From positions 1-64,000 of the forward strand of contig WOYX01000040.1 in assembly GCA_011620595.1 (NCBI GenBank): a DNA stretch of 64,000 bases, in the 5' to 3' direction. The DNA comes from Bacteroidales bacterium (lineage in GTDB: Bacteria > Bacteroidota > Bacteroidia > Bacteroidales > VadinHA17). Numbering within the stretch: position 1 is the first letter of the stretch; the number at the start of each line of letters is the position of its first letter. Shown piece by piece: positions 1 to 9,349 of the stretch. The notes beneath the pieces are model-generated. The model saw only the letters and a program-made list of their open reading frames with translations, was not told the origin of the DNA and searched no databases. The position numbers and the translations under genes were made by a program.

Positions 1-561
1 ATAGTTATCGACTGCGGCTGCTACGGCAAGGGTGAGGAGCAGAGGCTGGAGCAGCTGCTCACAGACAGAGGACTCAAGCCAAAGCTGCTTCTCAACACCC
101 ACTGCCACCTTGACCACCTCTTCGGAAACCGCTTTATGCTTGAGAGGTACGGACTGCGCACATGGTATCATGAAGGCGACAGTCAGAACCACCTCAACGC
201 GCCGAAGCATGCCCTCATGTTCGGCCTCTCCATGGAGGAGCCCCCCGAGCCTGAGGGATATCTGTCCGACGGCGAGGTGGTGACAGCTGCCGGGGTGAGC
301 TTTGAAGTACTGGCGGTGCCGGGCCATTCGCCCGGCGGGATAGCCTTTTACTCGGAGAAAGCCGGGGTTGTATTTACGGGTGATGCCCTCTTTTCAGGCA
401 GTATCGGCCGTTCTGACCTCCCGGGAGGCAACCACGGGCAGTTGATCGAAAGCATCAGGCGCAGGCTTTTTACCCTGCCTCCTGAAACCGTCGTATATTC
501 GGGTCACGGGCCTGAGACTACCATCGGACGTGAGATCGGCAGCAATCCGTTTTTTGCCTGA
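1..561 (+). CDS. MBL-fold metallo-hydrolase, C-terminal part (5' end outside window)
   Basis: This is a metallo-beta-lactamase-fold hydrolase of the glyoxalase II/YcbL-like type; 186 residues are visible and the reading frame is open from base 1, so the start lies to the left of the window. The zinc motif HxHxDH is present as THCHLDH (bases about 106-126). Further metal-site elements follow: GHSPGG, then the FTGDALF aspartate, and a late SGHGPET histidine. Such enzymes hydrolyse thioesters or related small substrates in the cytoplasm; the substrate cannot be told from the sequence. The frame ends at a TGA about 300 bases before gcvP, so it is probably not co-transcribed with it. The family is secure, the specific function is not. 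Confidence 0.85.
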   Translation: MVIDCGCYGKGEEQRLEQLLTDRGLKPKLLLNTHCHLDHLFGNRFMLERYGLRTWYHEGDSQNHLNAPKHALMFGLSMEEPPEPEGYLSDGEVVTAAGVSFEVLAVPGHSPGGIAFYSEKAGVVFTGDALFSGSIGRSDLPGGNHGQLIESIRRRLFTLPPETVVYSGHGPETTIGREIGSNPFFA

Positions 562-869
562 AACACCCCTTGACACGGAAACGGCGACCGGGAAGCCCGA
601 GAATCAGCACGAGGCAACTGGCTATTCACTGAATAATCAGAAAAAGGACGGCTCGTAATAGTGAGACTGACTGAATTTTATTAAGATGAAACTTACATGA
701 GAAGTAACTCACAAATGGGAATGAATATTTTGTTACATGTAAGTTCCATTCGACCAATGAAATAATAATGAAATAATCGAATAAAACATGATGAATATGC
801 TTTTTTTTCTCTCCGGCTTTCTGTTAATTTCGCCCTATATCCCTGAAATACTTTAATAACAATCATATT
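562..869. other. Intergenic region with one 65-bp palindromic repeat
   Basis: No gene is visible in these 308 bases. The only structure I can support is the 65-bp palindromic element at 686-750, listed separately. The rest, between the element and gcvP, is AT-rich and probably holds the gcvP promoter, but I find no convincing -7 box. I looked for a tandem glycine riboswitch before gcvP and did not see one. Confidence 0.5.
686..750 (+). repeat. 65-bp palindromic dispersed repeat, copy 1
   Basis: The element begins ATGAAACTTACATG and ends CATGTAAGTTCCATT, so its ends form a 14-bp inverted repeat with one A/C mismatch around a loop of about 36 bases. A second copy lies at 9058-9122 in reverse orientation; I count 55 of 65 positions identical, with both arms fully conserved and most changes in the loop. 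The copy ends 119 bases before the gcvP start. The compact palindromic form resembles a REP or MITE-like element; mobility is inferred, not shown. Confidence 0.75.
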
Positions 870-3761
870 ATGACCACCGATAACTTTGTTGACCGTCACA
901 TCGGGCCGCGCGAGAGCGATGCCGCTGAGATGTGCAAAACCATTGGAGTAGATACAGCGGAGCAGCTGATAGAGCAGACCGTTCCGGCTTCTATAAGGCT
1001 TGACAGGCCTCTTAACCTGCCTCCGGCGATGAGTGAGCAGGAGTATCTCTCGCACCTCAGGAAACTGGGCAGTCTCAACAAGCAGTACCGCTCTTTTATC
1101 GGGCAGGGTTATTACGGTGTGGCGGTGCCGCCGGTGATAGTGCGCAACGTACTGGAGAATCCTGCATGGTATACTTCATATACTCCCTACCAGGCTGAGA
1201 TATCGCAGGGCAGGCTGGAGGCACTGCTCAACTTCCAGACCATGGTGACAAGCCTCACGGCCATGGATATTGCCAATGCGTCACTCCTTGATGAAGCCAC
1301 TGCCGCCGGCGAGGCCATGCTAATGATGTTCGGCGCCCGGTCGAGGGAGAAGGTAAAGGCTGGCGCAAACCGTTTCCTGGTTGATAACTCGGTCTTTCCG
1401 CAGACGCGTGCCGTGCTCATCACCCGTGCTGCACCCATGGGAATAAAGATAGAGTTTGCCGACTATGCAGGTTTTGAGGCTGATGACACTGTTTTCGGGC
1501 TGCTGGTTCAGTACCCGTCTGCCAGCGGTGAGATCCGCGACTACCGTGAGATGGTCGAAAAAGCACATGGTGCCGGGGCGCTGGTGGCAGTGGGTGCCGA
1601 CCTGATGAGTCTCGCCCTGCTGATGCCTCCCGGGGAGTGGGGGGCTGACATAGTATACGGATCCAACCAGCGTTTCGGGCTGCCGATGAGTTACGGCGGT
1701 CCTCATGCCGGCTTCTTCGCCACCAGGGATGAGCTGAAGCGCAGCATGCCGGGCCGCATCATAGGCGTCTCCGTTGACGTGCACGGCAACCATGCACTGC
1801 GCATGGCCCTGCAGACACGCGAGCAGCATATAAAGCGTGAGCGTGCCACCTCCAACATATGTACCGCCCAGGCACTGCTGGCAACCATGTCAGGGATGTA
1901 TGCCCAGTATCACGGTCCGGAAGGCATCAGACGCATAGCCATGCATATCTTCTCCACGGCATGTACACTTGCGAAGGCACTGCGCGAGCTGGGATATACC
2001 ATAAGGCATGACCAGTTCTTCGATACAATACGTGTCCAGGCTGTCCCGGGCGTCACTGCCGACATGATTGAAAAGATCGCGCTGGGCAAGGGCATAAATC
2101 TCTGGTACCAGTGCGGCAACTGCGCAGTCATAAGCACGGATGAACTCACGACGCTGAAAGAGATAAATGACATTGTCTCCGTCTTTGCCGAGGTGGCTGG
2201 CAAAGAGGCAGAGGAGGTGACAGATCTCTGTGACTGCTTTTGCATAGACGATAAATTCAAGCGTACCTCGCCATACCTGCAGGAGCGCACCTTCAACAGC
2301 TATCACAGTGAGACAGATATGATGCGCTACATCAAGATGCTGGAGCGCAAGGATTTCTCGCTGGCCAACGGCATGATACCGCTGGGATCATGCACCATGA
2401 AGCTAAACCCTGCGGCCTCCATGTTTGCCATGAGCTGGCCGGAGTTTGCGAACATACATCCGTTTGTCCCTGCCAGCCAGGCTGAGGGGTATCACAGGCT
2501 GATGGAGGAGCTTGGTGAGGCGCTTAAGGAGATCACCGGTTTTGATGCGGTCTCGTTCCAGCCCAACTCCGGCGCTGCGGGAGAATATACCGGGCTGATG
2601 GTCATCAGGCAGTATCACATAAGCCGTAACGAGGGGCACCGCAATGTAGTGCTGATACCCTCCTCGGCTCACGGCACCAACCCGGCAAGCGCGGCCATGG
2701 CAGGTAATAAGGTGGTTGTGGTGGAGTGCGATGAACATGGTAATATCAGTGTTGAAGATCTCAGGAAGAAGGCAGTTGAGAACCGTGACAGCCTCAGTGC
2801 CGCTATGATCACCTATCCTTCAACGCACGGTGTGTTTGAAGAGGCCATCGTGGAGATGACAGGCATAATCCATGAGAACGGCGGACTGGTCTACATGGAC
2901 GGCGCCAACATGAATGCACAGGTAGGACTTACAAGTCCCGGTCACATAGGAGCCGACGTCTGCCACCTTAACCTGCACAAGACCTTTGCCATCCCTCACG
3001 GCGGTGGCGGACCGGGCATGGGACCCATACTCTGCAACAGCAGGCTGGCAGAGTTTCTTCCATCGCATCCGGTGGTGAAGACCGGTGGCAGTCATGGTAT
3101 TACCGCGGTTGCGGCAGCGCCGTTCGGCAGCGCTCACATACTGACCATCAGCCATGCCTATGTGATGATGCTTGGCGCTGAAGGATTGACGAAATCAACG
3201 GTATATGCCATCCTCAACGCCAACTACCTGGCAGCCGCACTGGGGGACATGTATAAGGTGCTTTACACAGGTGCCAACAACCGCTGTGCGCACGAGATGA
3301 TCCTTGACTGCCGGGGCTTCAAAGATGCCGGTGTGGATGAGTCTGATATAGCCAAGAGGCTCATGGATTACGGTTTTCATGCACCTACTCTGTCATTCCC
3401 TGTGCACGGCACCCTGATGGTTGAACCGACAGAGTCGGAGCCAAAGGCAGAGCTCGACAGGTTCATTGATGCCATGAGAAGCATATGGCAGGAGATTGAG
3501 GAGATAAGGAAAGGCAAGGCAGACAGGGAGGATAACGTGCTTAAGAATGCACCCCATACGGCCGCATCGGTAATCTCCGACGGGTGGAGTCATTCCTATC
3601 AGCGCGGGAAAGCCGCCTATCCGCTGCCATGGATCGCCGAGAATAAATTCTGGCCTTCTGTTGGCAGGGTTGACAACGGTTACGGAGACCGCAACCTCGT
3701 CTGCTCATGTGCACCCATCGATTCGTACAGATTCGAAACGCTGAGCTTCGGTAAGGAATAA
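870..3761 (+). CDS. gcvP: Glycine dehydrogenase (decarboxylating), P-protein
   Basis: This is the PLP-dependent P-protein of the glycine cleavage system, which decarboxylates glycine and passes the aminomethyl group to lipoyl-H protein in the cytoplasm. At 963 residues it is the usual full-length fused form with both the N- and C-terminal halves, as in E. coli, rather than the split gcvPA/gcvPB form. The start is supported by the family opening FVDRHIGPRE. The PLP lysine is K704 in the motif NLHKTFAIPHGGGGPGMGP, and the glycine-rich GSCTMKLNP motif lies in the middle. No gcvT or gcvH is adjacent, so the partners are encoded elsewhere. The gene stands alone, preceded by a 65-bp repeat and followed by a hairpin. 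Confidence 0.97.
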   Translation: MTTDNFVDRHIGPRESDAAEMCKTIGVDTAEQLIEQTVPASIRLDRPLNLPPAMSEQEYLSHLRKLGSLNKQYRSFIGQGYYGVAVPPVIVRNVLENPAWYTSYTPYQAEISQGRLEALLNFQTMVTSLTAMDIANASLLDEATAAGEAMLMMFGARSREKVKAGANRFLVDNSVFPQTRAVLITRAAPMGIKIEFADYAGFEADDTVFGLLVQYPSASGEIRDYREMVEKAHGAGALVAVGADLMSLALLMPPGEWGADIVYGSNQRFGLPMSYGGPHAGFFATRDELKRSMPGRIIGVSVDVHGNHALRMALQTREQHIKRERATSNICTAQALLATMSGMYAQYHGPEGIRRIAMHIFSTACTLAKALRELGYTIRHDQFFDTIRVQAVPGVTADMIEKIALGKGINLWYQCGNCAVISTDELTTLKEINDIVSVFAEVAGKEAEEVTDLCDCFCIDDKFKRTSPYLQERTFNSYHSETDMMRYIKMLERKDFSLANGMIPLGSCTMKLNPAASMFAMSWPEFANIHPFVPASQAEGYHRLMEELGEALKEITGFDAVSFQPNSGAAGEYTGLMVIRQYHISRNEGHRNVVLIPSSAHGTNPASAAMAGNKVVVVECDEHGNISVEDLRKKAVENRDSLSAAMITYPSTHGVFEEAIVEMTGIIHENGGLVYMDGANMNAQVGLTSPGHIGADVCHLNLHKTFAIPHGGGGPGMGPILCNSRLAEFLPSHPVVKTGGSHGITAVAAAPFGSAHILTISHAYVMMLGAEGLTKSTVYAILNANYLAAALGDMYKVLYTGANNRCAHEMILDCRGFKDAGVDESDIAKRLMDYGFHAPTLSFPVHGTLMVEPTESEPKAELDRFIDAMRSIWQEIEEIRKGKADREDNVLKNAPHTAASVISDGWSHSYQRGKAAYPLPWIAENKFWPSVGRVDNGYGDRNLVCSCAPIDSYRFETLSFGKE

Positions 3762-3807
3762 TTGACTATATTGTGACAATACCCTGACAGGGCTTGACAT
3801 CATCCTG

Positions 3808-3828
3808 ACGGCGGTGCATTTCCGCCGT
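3808..3828 (+). terminator. Hairpin after gcvP
   Basis: A perfect 7-bp stem (ACGGCGG / CCGCCGT) with a 7-base loop lies 46 bases after the gcvP stop. There is no T-run after it, so it may act as a weak terminator or as a 3'-end stabiliser between gcvP and the GH15 gene. Confidence 0.4.
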
Positions 3829-3853
3829 ATCGTTATATGAATTCAGAAAAGAG

Positions 3854-5635
3854 ATGAATGCCATTCACAAATATGAGATGGGAATCGTGGGCAACTGCTC
3901 ATTCCTGGCCTATATCAACAAGAGCGCAGATGTAACATGGATGTGCCTGCCCCGTTTTGACAGCAGCTTCCTCTTCGGGTCACTGCTCGATGGCAAAAAG
4001 GGAGGGGAATTTTCCATCAGGCCCTCCGGAGATAAATTCTATACCTTTCAGGAATATATCCGCAACACCAACATCCTGACCACAGAGTTCAGAACTGACG
4101 ACGGCAGGTTCAGGGTTACGGACTTTGCCCCAAGGTTCTACCAGTACGACCGCTACTACCGGCCCCTGATGCTAATACGCAAGATTGCGCCGATAGAGGG
4201 CAACCCGTTCATCAATGTCAGGTGCGAACCGGTAGGTAGTTACGGTGCTTTCAGGCCCGAGATCGTTGCCGGCAGCAACCATATCAGGTTTCTGAATCTC
4301 GAGTCGCAGGTCAGGCTGACAACCAATATCCCTCTTACATACATTGTCAATAACCAGTCCTTCCTGCTGAATGACACCTGCTATCTGGCATTCACATACG
4401 GAGTGCCTCTGGAGGCTCCTCTGGAGGCCACTGCCGAGGACTTCCTCGACAAGACCACCAAATACTGGCTTCACTGGATCAAGACCACCTCCATACCCAA
4501 TATCTTTCAGGATGAGATCATCAGGTCTGCCCTGGTGCTGAAGCTTCATCAGTATGAGGACACGGGCGGTATCATAGCCTCAGGGACCACGAGCCTGCCT
4601 GAGGCCCCCGGGGCAGGCCGGAACTGGGATTACCGCTATTGCTGGATGAGGGACTCCTATTATACCCTCAATGCCTTCAATAATCTTGGCCACTTTGAAG
4701 AGCTGGAGCGTTACTTCCTCTATATACAGAATATCATTCTTTCGGAGCAGAAAAAGATAAGGCCGATGTACACAATCGCTGGCACTGCTGTCCCCAGGGA
4801 GAAGGAACTGGATCTTGAGGGTTATCTCTCCAACAAACCCGTTCACCTGGGCAATGACGCCTATAACCAGGAACAGCATGACATCTACGGACAGGTGCTT
4901 GCCAGCCTTTTGCCCCTCTATATTGACAGAAGGCTGAACTACCTGTCCTACAGTAAGTCCAGGGAGGTTATCCACTGGCTTCTCAGCCGTATTGAAGAGA
5001 CCATGGACAGGCCCGATGCCGGCATCTGGGAGTTCCGTGCCATGATGCAGGAGAACTGCTACACCTTCCTCTTTCACTGGGCCGGTGCCAAGGCAGCGGA
5101 GAAGATAGGAGCCAGCTTTGCAGACAACGACATGAAGAGGAGGGCTGAAAAGCTGGCTGTCAGGGCATCGGAAAAGATCGAGATGTGCTATCAGGCTGAC
5201 TTGAAGGCATATATGCAGGCTATCGGAAACAAGAATTATGACGCCGCCACCATCCATCTCATCACCATGAACTACCTGGATCCGGCAGGGGTGAGAGCAC
5301 GGGACCATCTTGACGCTCTGGCAGAACACCTGAAGACTGAAGAGGGACTGCTCTACAGGTATATTCATGAAGATGACTTCGGCACTCCGGAGACGACATT
5401 TCTGGTGTGCGCCTTCTGGTACGCTGAGGCGCTGGCCTGTACGGGCAGGGTGGATGATGCAATGAGAACCATTGAGAAGCTGCTGGAGTTCTCAAATCAC
5501 CTGGGTCTCTTCAGCGAAGACGCCGGACGCGACGGCAGCCAGTGGGGCAACTTCCCTCAGACCTACAGCCATGTAGGACTGATGAATGCAATATACCGGA
5601 TAGCGGCCAGGCTTGACCGGCCGGTCTTCCTGTAA
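3854..5635 (+). CDS. Glycoside hydrolase family 15 protein (glucoamylase/trehalase-like)
   Basis: A 593-residue GH15-type enzyme with an N-terminal beta-sandwich (about residues 1-220) and an (alpha/alpha)6 catalytic domain. The opening EMGIVGNCSFLAYI and the motif NWDYRYCWMRDS (N257 onward) are typical of bacterial GH15 proteins; the family's late catalytic glutamate is probably E513 in PETTFLVCAFW. No signal peptide is seen, so it should act in the cytoplasm. It lies 131 bases before a trehalose-6-phosphate synthase/phosphatase gene, a common pairing in Bacteroidota, which suggests a role in trehalose or alpha-glucan turnover. Known members include glucoamylases and alpha,alpha-trehalases; which one applies here cannot be decided from sequence alone. 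Confidence 0.88.
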   Translation: MNAIHKYEMGIVGNCSFLAYINKSADVTWMCLPRFDSSFLFGSLLDGKKGGEFSIRPSGDKFYTFQEYIRNTNILTTEFRTDDGRFRVTDFAPRFYQYDRYYRPLMLIRKIAPIEGNPFINVRCEPVGSYGAFRPEIVAGSNHIRFLNLESQVRLTTNIPLTYIVNNQSFLLNDTCYLAFTYGVPLEAPLEATAEDFLDKTTKYWLHWIKTTSIPNIFQDEIIRSALVLKLHQYEDTGGIIASGTTSLPEAPGAGRNWDYRYCWMRDSYYTLNAFNNLGHFEELERYFLYIQNIILSEQKKIRPMYTIAGTAVPREKELDLEGYLSNKPVHLGNDAYNQEQHDIYGQVLASLLPLYIDRRLNYLSYSKSREVIHWLLSRIEETMDRPDAGIWEFRAMMQENCYTFLFHWAGAKAAEKIGASFADNDMKRRAEKLAVRASEKIEMCYQADLKAYMQAIGNKNYDAATIHLITMNYLDPAGVRARDHLDALAEHLKTEEGLLYRYIHEDDFGTPETTFLVCAFWYAEALACTGRVDDAMRTIEKLLEFSNHLGLFSEDAGRDGSQWGNFPQTYSHVGLMNAIYRIAARLDRPVFL

Positions 5636-5766
5636 TACCCGCGCAGAATGATTTTCATGTTGACATCAAAGCCCCTTAGTCCGGCCATCCGGTCAATCCG
5701 GCAGATTTGACAGAACCTGATCAACCATGTTGGAAGCGGCATTTTTTTCATAAAAAACAAAAGGAG

Positions 5767-8010
5767 ATGAGCAAAAGCAAACCATCAGATTTCAACAGGA
5801 TAGTGATAGTAGCCTACAGGCTGCCTTTCACTCTCAAGCACCGCAACGGGAACCTTAACGCTGTTCAGAACACCGGGGGACTGGTCTCCGCTATCCTTTC
5901 CCTTACCCAGAAAATGAAGTCGGAAAGCGAGAATGAGACTATGGAGAAAACCGTATGGGTAGGCAAGGGGGAGTACGACAATGAGCGTCTGAACTCACTC
6001 CCTGAGGTTAAGGAGACTTTTGAGCTCAGCTCAGTAAGGATACCAGAGAGTGTGAATGAAAAGTTCTACGGGGGGTTCTGCAATGACCTTATCTGGCCGC
6101 TGTTTCATTATTTTCCGTCGATGGCTGTCTTCGGACAGGGCTATTTTGAGAGCTATAAAAAGGCAAATGAGCTGTTCTATAAAGAGTTGCGAAAGATCAT
6201 CCGCCCTGGCGACTTTGTCTGGATACATGACTACCAGCTTTTCCTTCTGCCGGGCATGGTACGCGAAGAGTTTCCAGAGGCGTCAGTGGCTTTCTTTCTG
6301 CACATTCCGTTCCCGTCATATGAGGTTTTCCGTATTATGCCCGATGGATATCAGAAGGCTATACTACAGGGAATGCTGGGTGCTGACCTCATCGGTTTTC
6401 ACACCCATGACTATGCGCAGCATTTTCTGAAGTCAGTACGAAGATGCCTCGGCTATGACATTTCGCTCAACACGGTCATTGCTGAGGATGTCTATTCGAG
6501 GGCAGATGCCTTCCCCATCAGCATAGACTTCAATAAATTCCATGATGCGGTTCTGTTGCCGGAGACGGAGAAATTTATTTCACGGATACAAAAGCAGAAG
6601 AGAGACCGTCTGCTGATCTTCTCCGTTGACAGGCTTGACTACACGAAGGGTTTCCTCAACAGGCTCTCGGCCTTCGAGCTCTTTCTGGAGAGATATCCCG
6701 GAATGAGGGGGAGGGTGATCTTCAACATGGTGATGGTGCCCTCACGTGACACCATCGTCCGTTACCAGGAGATGAAAAAGGAGATAGAAGCCACGGTGGG
6801 ACGCATAAACGGCAAGTACGGCACGTTGGACTGGAATCCTATCATCTACCAGTACAGGTCGTTGAAGTTCAATGAGCTGGTGGCTCTCTATTCGCACAGT
6901 GACGTCGGCCTGCTGACCCCTCTCCGCGACGGGATGAATTTGGTGGCCAAGGAGTATGTAGCTGCCCAGCATGAACGGGCAGGCATGCTTATCCTGAGCA
7001 AGCTTGCCGGTGCTGCCGCCGAGATGGGAGAGTCCGTGCTGGTCAACCCTTCAGACATAGGTCAGATGGCTGATGCCATATATGAAGCACTTACGATGAA
7101 GAAAGATGAGAAGCATAAGCGCCTCGAAGCGATGAAAAACAGGATCCGCGATTATGATGTCTTCTCATGGGCTGATGACATACTCCGTACTACCGTCAAG
7201 GTGAAGGCTGACAGGGAGAGTTATCGTATCAGGCTTATAAACAAGGATATAGAAGACAGGATTATTACATCATTTTGCAAGGCTGCCTCGCCGGTGCTGT
7301 TCCTTGATTATGACGGCACACTGGTACCGATTCGCGAGTTGCCTGAGATGGCGGTTCCTGAGACAAAGCTGGTTGATCTGACAGCCAGGCTGGCATCAGT
7401 CACCGAACTGGTGATCATCAGCGGCAGGAGCAGGGATTTCCTTGACAGGTGGTTCTCGGAGGTTAATGTGACCCTGGTGGCGGAACACGGGGCCTTCATC
7501 AGGTATGCAGGCGGCGAGTGGGAGTCGTCGCTCGGCCAGGATGCCACCTGGAAGGAGGGGATTATGCCCATTATGAACAGGTTCACCAACCGTTGCAAAG
7601 GCTCTTTTGTCGAGGAGAAGAGGGCTTCACTCTCATGGCACTACCGGAACGCCGATGAGGACTTGTCGGCTCTCAGAGCCATAGAGCTAAAGAGCGAGCT
7701 GGAGGAGATGATACTGAACATGCCGCTACAGATCATTGACGGTCATAAGGTTGTGGAGGTAAAGATGGCCGGTTACAACAAAGGTACTGCAGCCATGAAG
7801 CTGACGGCATCGGGGAGGAATGACTTTGTTCTGGCCATCGGTGACGACAAGACCGACGAGGAGCTCTTTGCAGCTCTTCCTGACAGTGCTGTGACGATCA
7901 AGGTGGGGAAGGGGCCGACAAGGGCCACCTACAACTTCACCAAGCAAACGTCGGTGACCAGGTTCCTGGAAAGGATGATAGAGGCCCGCGAGAAGCAGGA
8001 GTGCAGTTAA
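5767..8010 (+). CDS. Bifunctional trehalose-6-phosphate synthase / trehalose phosphatase
   Basis: A 747-residue fusion. The N-terminal GT20 synthase (about 1-480) joins UDP-glucose and glucose-6-phosphate; it shows WIHDYQLFLLPGM, FFLHIPFPSYEVFRIMP, SVDRLDYTKGF and LRDGMNLVAKEYVA. The C-terminal HAD phosphatase (about 505-745) removes the phosphate; its nucleophile motif is DYDGT (D514, D516), with GDDKTDEELF as the late metal motif. An in-frame TTG exists at 5707, but the ATG at 5767 follows AAAAGGAG and begins at the expected distance before the conserved IVIVAYRLP, so I use it. The gene follows a GH15 gene on the same strand. The product would make trehalose as a compatible solute or stress protectant in the cytoplasm. 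Confidence 0.95.
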   Translation: MSKSKPSDFNRIVIVAYRLPFTLKHRNGNLNAVQNTGGLVSAILSLTQKMKSESENETMEKTVWVGKGEYDNERLNSLPEVKETFELSSVRIPESVNEKFYGGFCNDLIWPLFHYFPSMAVFGQGYFESYKKANELFYKELRKIIRPGDFVWIHDYQLFLLPGMVREEFPEASVAFFLHIPFPSYEVFRIMPDGYQKAILQGMLGADLIGFHTHDYAQHFLKSVRRCLGYDISLNTVIAEDVYSRADAFPISIDFNKFHDAVLLPETEKFISRIQKQKRDRLLIFSVDRLDYTKGFLNRLSAFELFLERYPGMRGRVIFNMVMVPSRDTIVRYQEMKKEIEATVGRINGKYGTLDWNPIIYQYRSLKFNELVALYSHSDVGLLTPLRDGMNLVAKEYVAAQHERAGMLILSKLAGAAAEMGESVLVNPSDIGQMADAIYEALTMKKDEKHKRLEAMKNRIRDYDVFSWADDILRTTVKVKADRESYRIRLINKDIEDRIITSFCKAASPVLFLDYDGTLVPIRELPEMAVPETKLVDLTARLASVTELVIISGRSRDFLDRWFSEVNVTLVAEHGAFIRYAGGEWESSLGQDATWKEGIMPIMNRFTNRCKGSFVEEKRASLSWHYRNADEDLSALRAIELKSELEEMILNMPLQIIDGHKVVEVKMAGYNKGTAAMKLTASGRNDFVLAIGDDKTDEELFAALPDSAVTIKVGKGPTRATYNFTKQTSVTRFLERMIEAREKQECS

Positions 8011-8058
8011 TCCGGAAGTGTCTTGTTGCAGCGCAGTTGCCGGCAGCCGGTCACAATA

Positions 8059-9027
8059 TCAGAAGAGATCTTCTATCACCATTGAATAGAGTTCGGTCTG
8101 CGAGATGCCATACACCGCGGCCTGCTTGGGAAGAATGCTCTCGGGCGTCATCCCCGGAATCGTATTTATCTCGAGGAACTGAGGCCCGTCGGGTGTGATT
8201 ATGAAGTCGACCCTCACAATACCCTTGCAGCCCAGCAGGTCACATATCTCTGAGGAGAGCTCCTGTATCCTTTTTGTCATCTCGTCAGGAAGCCGTGCCG
8301 GGGTGATCTCTTCTGAGAAACCTTCGGTATATTTTGCCTCATAGTCGAAAAACTCCTTTTTCGGAACCACCTCAGTAACGGGCATCACTATCTTTTTGTT
8401 TTTGGTCTTAACGACGCCGCAAGCCACCTCGGTGCCCGGCATGAATGATTCTACCAGCACCTCATCTCCCTCTGTCAGTGCTGCCTCCATTGCAGTAGCA
8501 AATTCGCCCACCTCCTTCACCTTTGTCACGCCGAAGCTGGAACCGCTGGCATTGGGCTTGACGAAACAGGGCAGTCCGATCTCTGTAGCTATTCTTTCAG
8601 CATCATACCGTTGTCCTTTCCTGATCAGCAGTCCGCCGGTCATGGGTATCCCGTATTCGAAGAGGTACAGTTTGCAGGCCTGCTTGTTGAAAGTCAGTGC
8701 CGACACGAAGGAGCTGCAACTGGAATAGGGTATCCCAATCATGTCAAAGTAACCCTGCAGGAGCCCGTCCTCACCCGGGGTCCCGTGAATGGCAATGAAG
8801 GCGGCATCAAACCTGACCCTGCCGTCATCGGGCAACAGTGAGAAGTCATTCTTGTCTATGCTGAAAATCCGTCCCTTCGGGTCTTCCCAGTACCAGTCGA
8901 TCCCCCTGACTGTTATGATGTAGGTTTCATATCTCCCTTTCAGTGCCGAGGCAACACTCTCGGCACTTCTGACTGACACTGGGTATTCGGATGAATTTCC
9001 CCCGGCAATGATGGCAATAGTTTTCAT
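8059..9027 (-). CDS. ddl: D-alanine--D-alanine ligase
   Basis: A 322-residue ATP-grasp ligase that forms D-Ala-D-Ala for peptidoglycan precursors in the cytoplasm. Visible signatures are the N-terminal AGGNSSEYPVS (the glutamate binds the first D-Ala), HGTPGEDGLLQGYFD, the ATP-binding KPNASGSSFGV, the tyrosine region FFDYEAKYTEG, and the metal-binding VRVDFIITPDGPQFLEINTIPGMT. Length and order match the Bacteroidota type. It converges with the trehalose gene (48-base gap) and faces lemA across 322 bases. A 65-bp palindromic repeat ends 30 bases upstream of its start. In many relatives ddl sits beside the rluD and PASTA genes; here a plus-strand insert separates them. Confidence 0.96.
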   Translation of the reverse strand: MKTIAIIAGGNSSEYPVSVRSAESVASALKGRYETYIITVRGIDWYWEDPKGRIFSIDKNDFSLLPDDGRVRFDAAFIAIHGTPGEDGLLQGYFDMIGIPYSSCSSFVSALTFNKQACKLYLFEYGIPMTGGLLIRKGQRYDAERIATEIGLPCFVKPNASGSSFGVTKVKEVGEFATAMEAALTEGDEVLVESFMPGTEVACGVVKTKNKKIVMPVTEVVPKKEFFDYEAKYTEGFSEEITPARLPDEMTKRIQELSSEICDLLGCKGIVRVDFIITPDGPQFLEINTIPGMTPESILPKQAAVYGISQTELYSMVIEDLF

Positions 9028-9057
9028 TAGATAATATATTTATTGTTTCATAGGTCT

Positions 9058-9122
9058 AATGGAACTTACATGTAGTAAAACAATCATTTTCTTTTGCGGG
9101 TTACTGCTCATGTAAGTTTCAT
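9058..9122 (-). repeat. 65-bp palindromic dispersed repeat, copy 2
   Basis: On the minus strand this matches the element at 686-750 (55 of 65 positions). Both copies keep the same single A/C mismatch in the arms; on the opposite strand that pair becomes a G-U wobble, so that strand's RNA could fold into a complete stem. Relative to the downstream gene (ddl here, gcvP for copy 1) both copies point the same way. Confidence 0.75.
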
Positions 9123-9292
9123 TATCCTGCAGTTTTGCCCCAAAATTACATTATTTAGTATCGCGTGAAAACGCTGCCCGAAAAAAGATAATCAATAAGG
9201 GATTTGACAGAGAGTTCGCATAACCTAATCGCCGGGACCTGTTTTAATTTTTCTCTGGTATCAGTGGCGGTGGTCTTGATTTTTATCCGGCT

Positions 9293-9323
9293 TTACAAAA
9301 TCAACAGTTTTTGTGTAAGTTTG
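9293..9323 (+). promoter_or_regulatory. Probable lemA promoter
   Basis: A TAAGTTTG box (9316-9323) matches the Bacteroidota -7 consensus TAnnTTTG, with TTTA 19 bases upstream. It sits 26 bases before the ATG at 9350, which also argues against using the earlier in-frame TTG at 9311. Confidence 0.5.
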
Positions 9324-9349
9324 GGTCTGAAACAAAAACAGACTGGAAA

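Larger units (their letters stand above)
9028..9349. other. Divergent intergenic region between ddl and lemA
   Basis: These 322 bases hold no gene. They contain the second 65-bp palindromic repeat (9058-9122), which sits immediately upstream of ddl, and a probable lemA promoter near 9293-9323. The bases between them are AT-rich and show no other feature I can support. Confidence 0.5.

Noticed and set aside
562-869. Glycine riboswitch before gcvP
   Set aside because: I found no tandem aptamer-like helices or conserved core; the only clear structure is the palindromic repeat.
4580-5368. 262-codon minus-strand open frame
   Set aside because: It is antisense to the GH15 gene, with no start signal or family resemblance.
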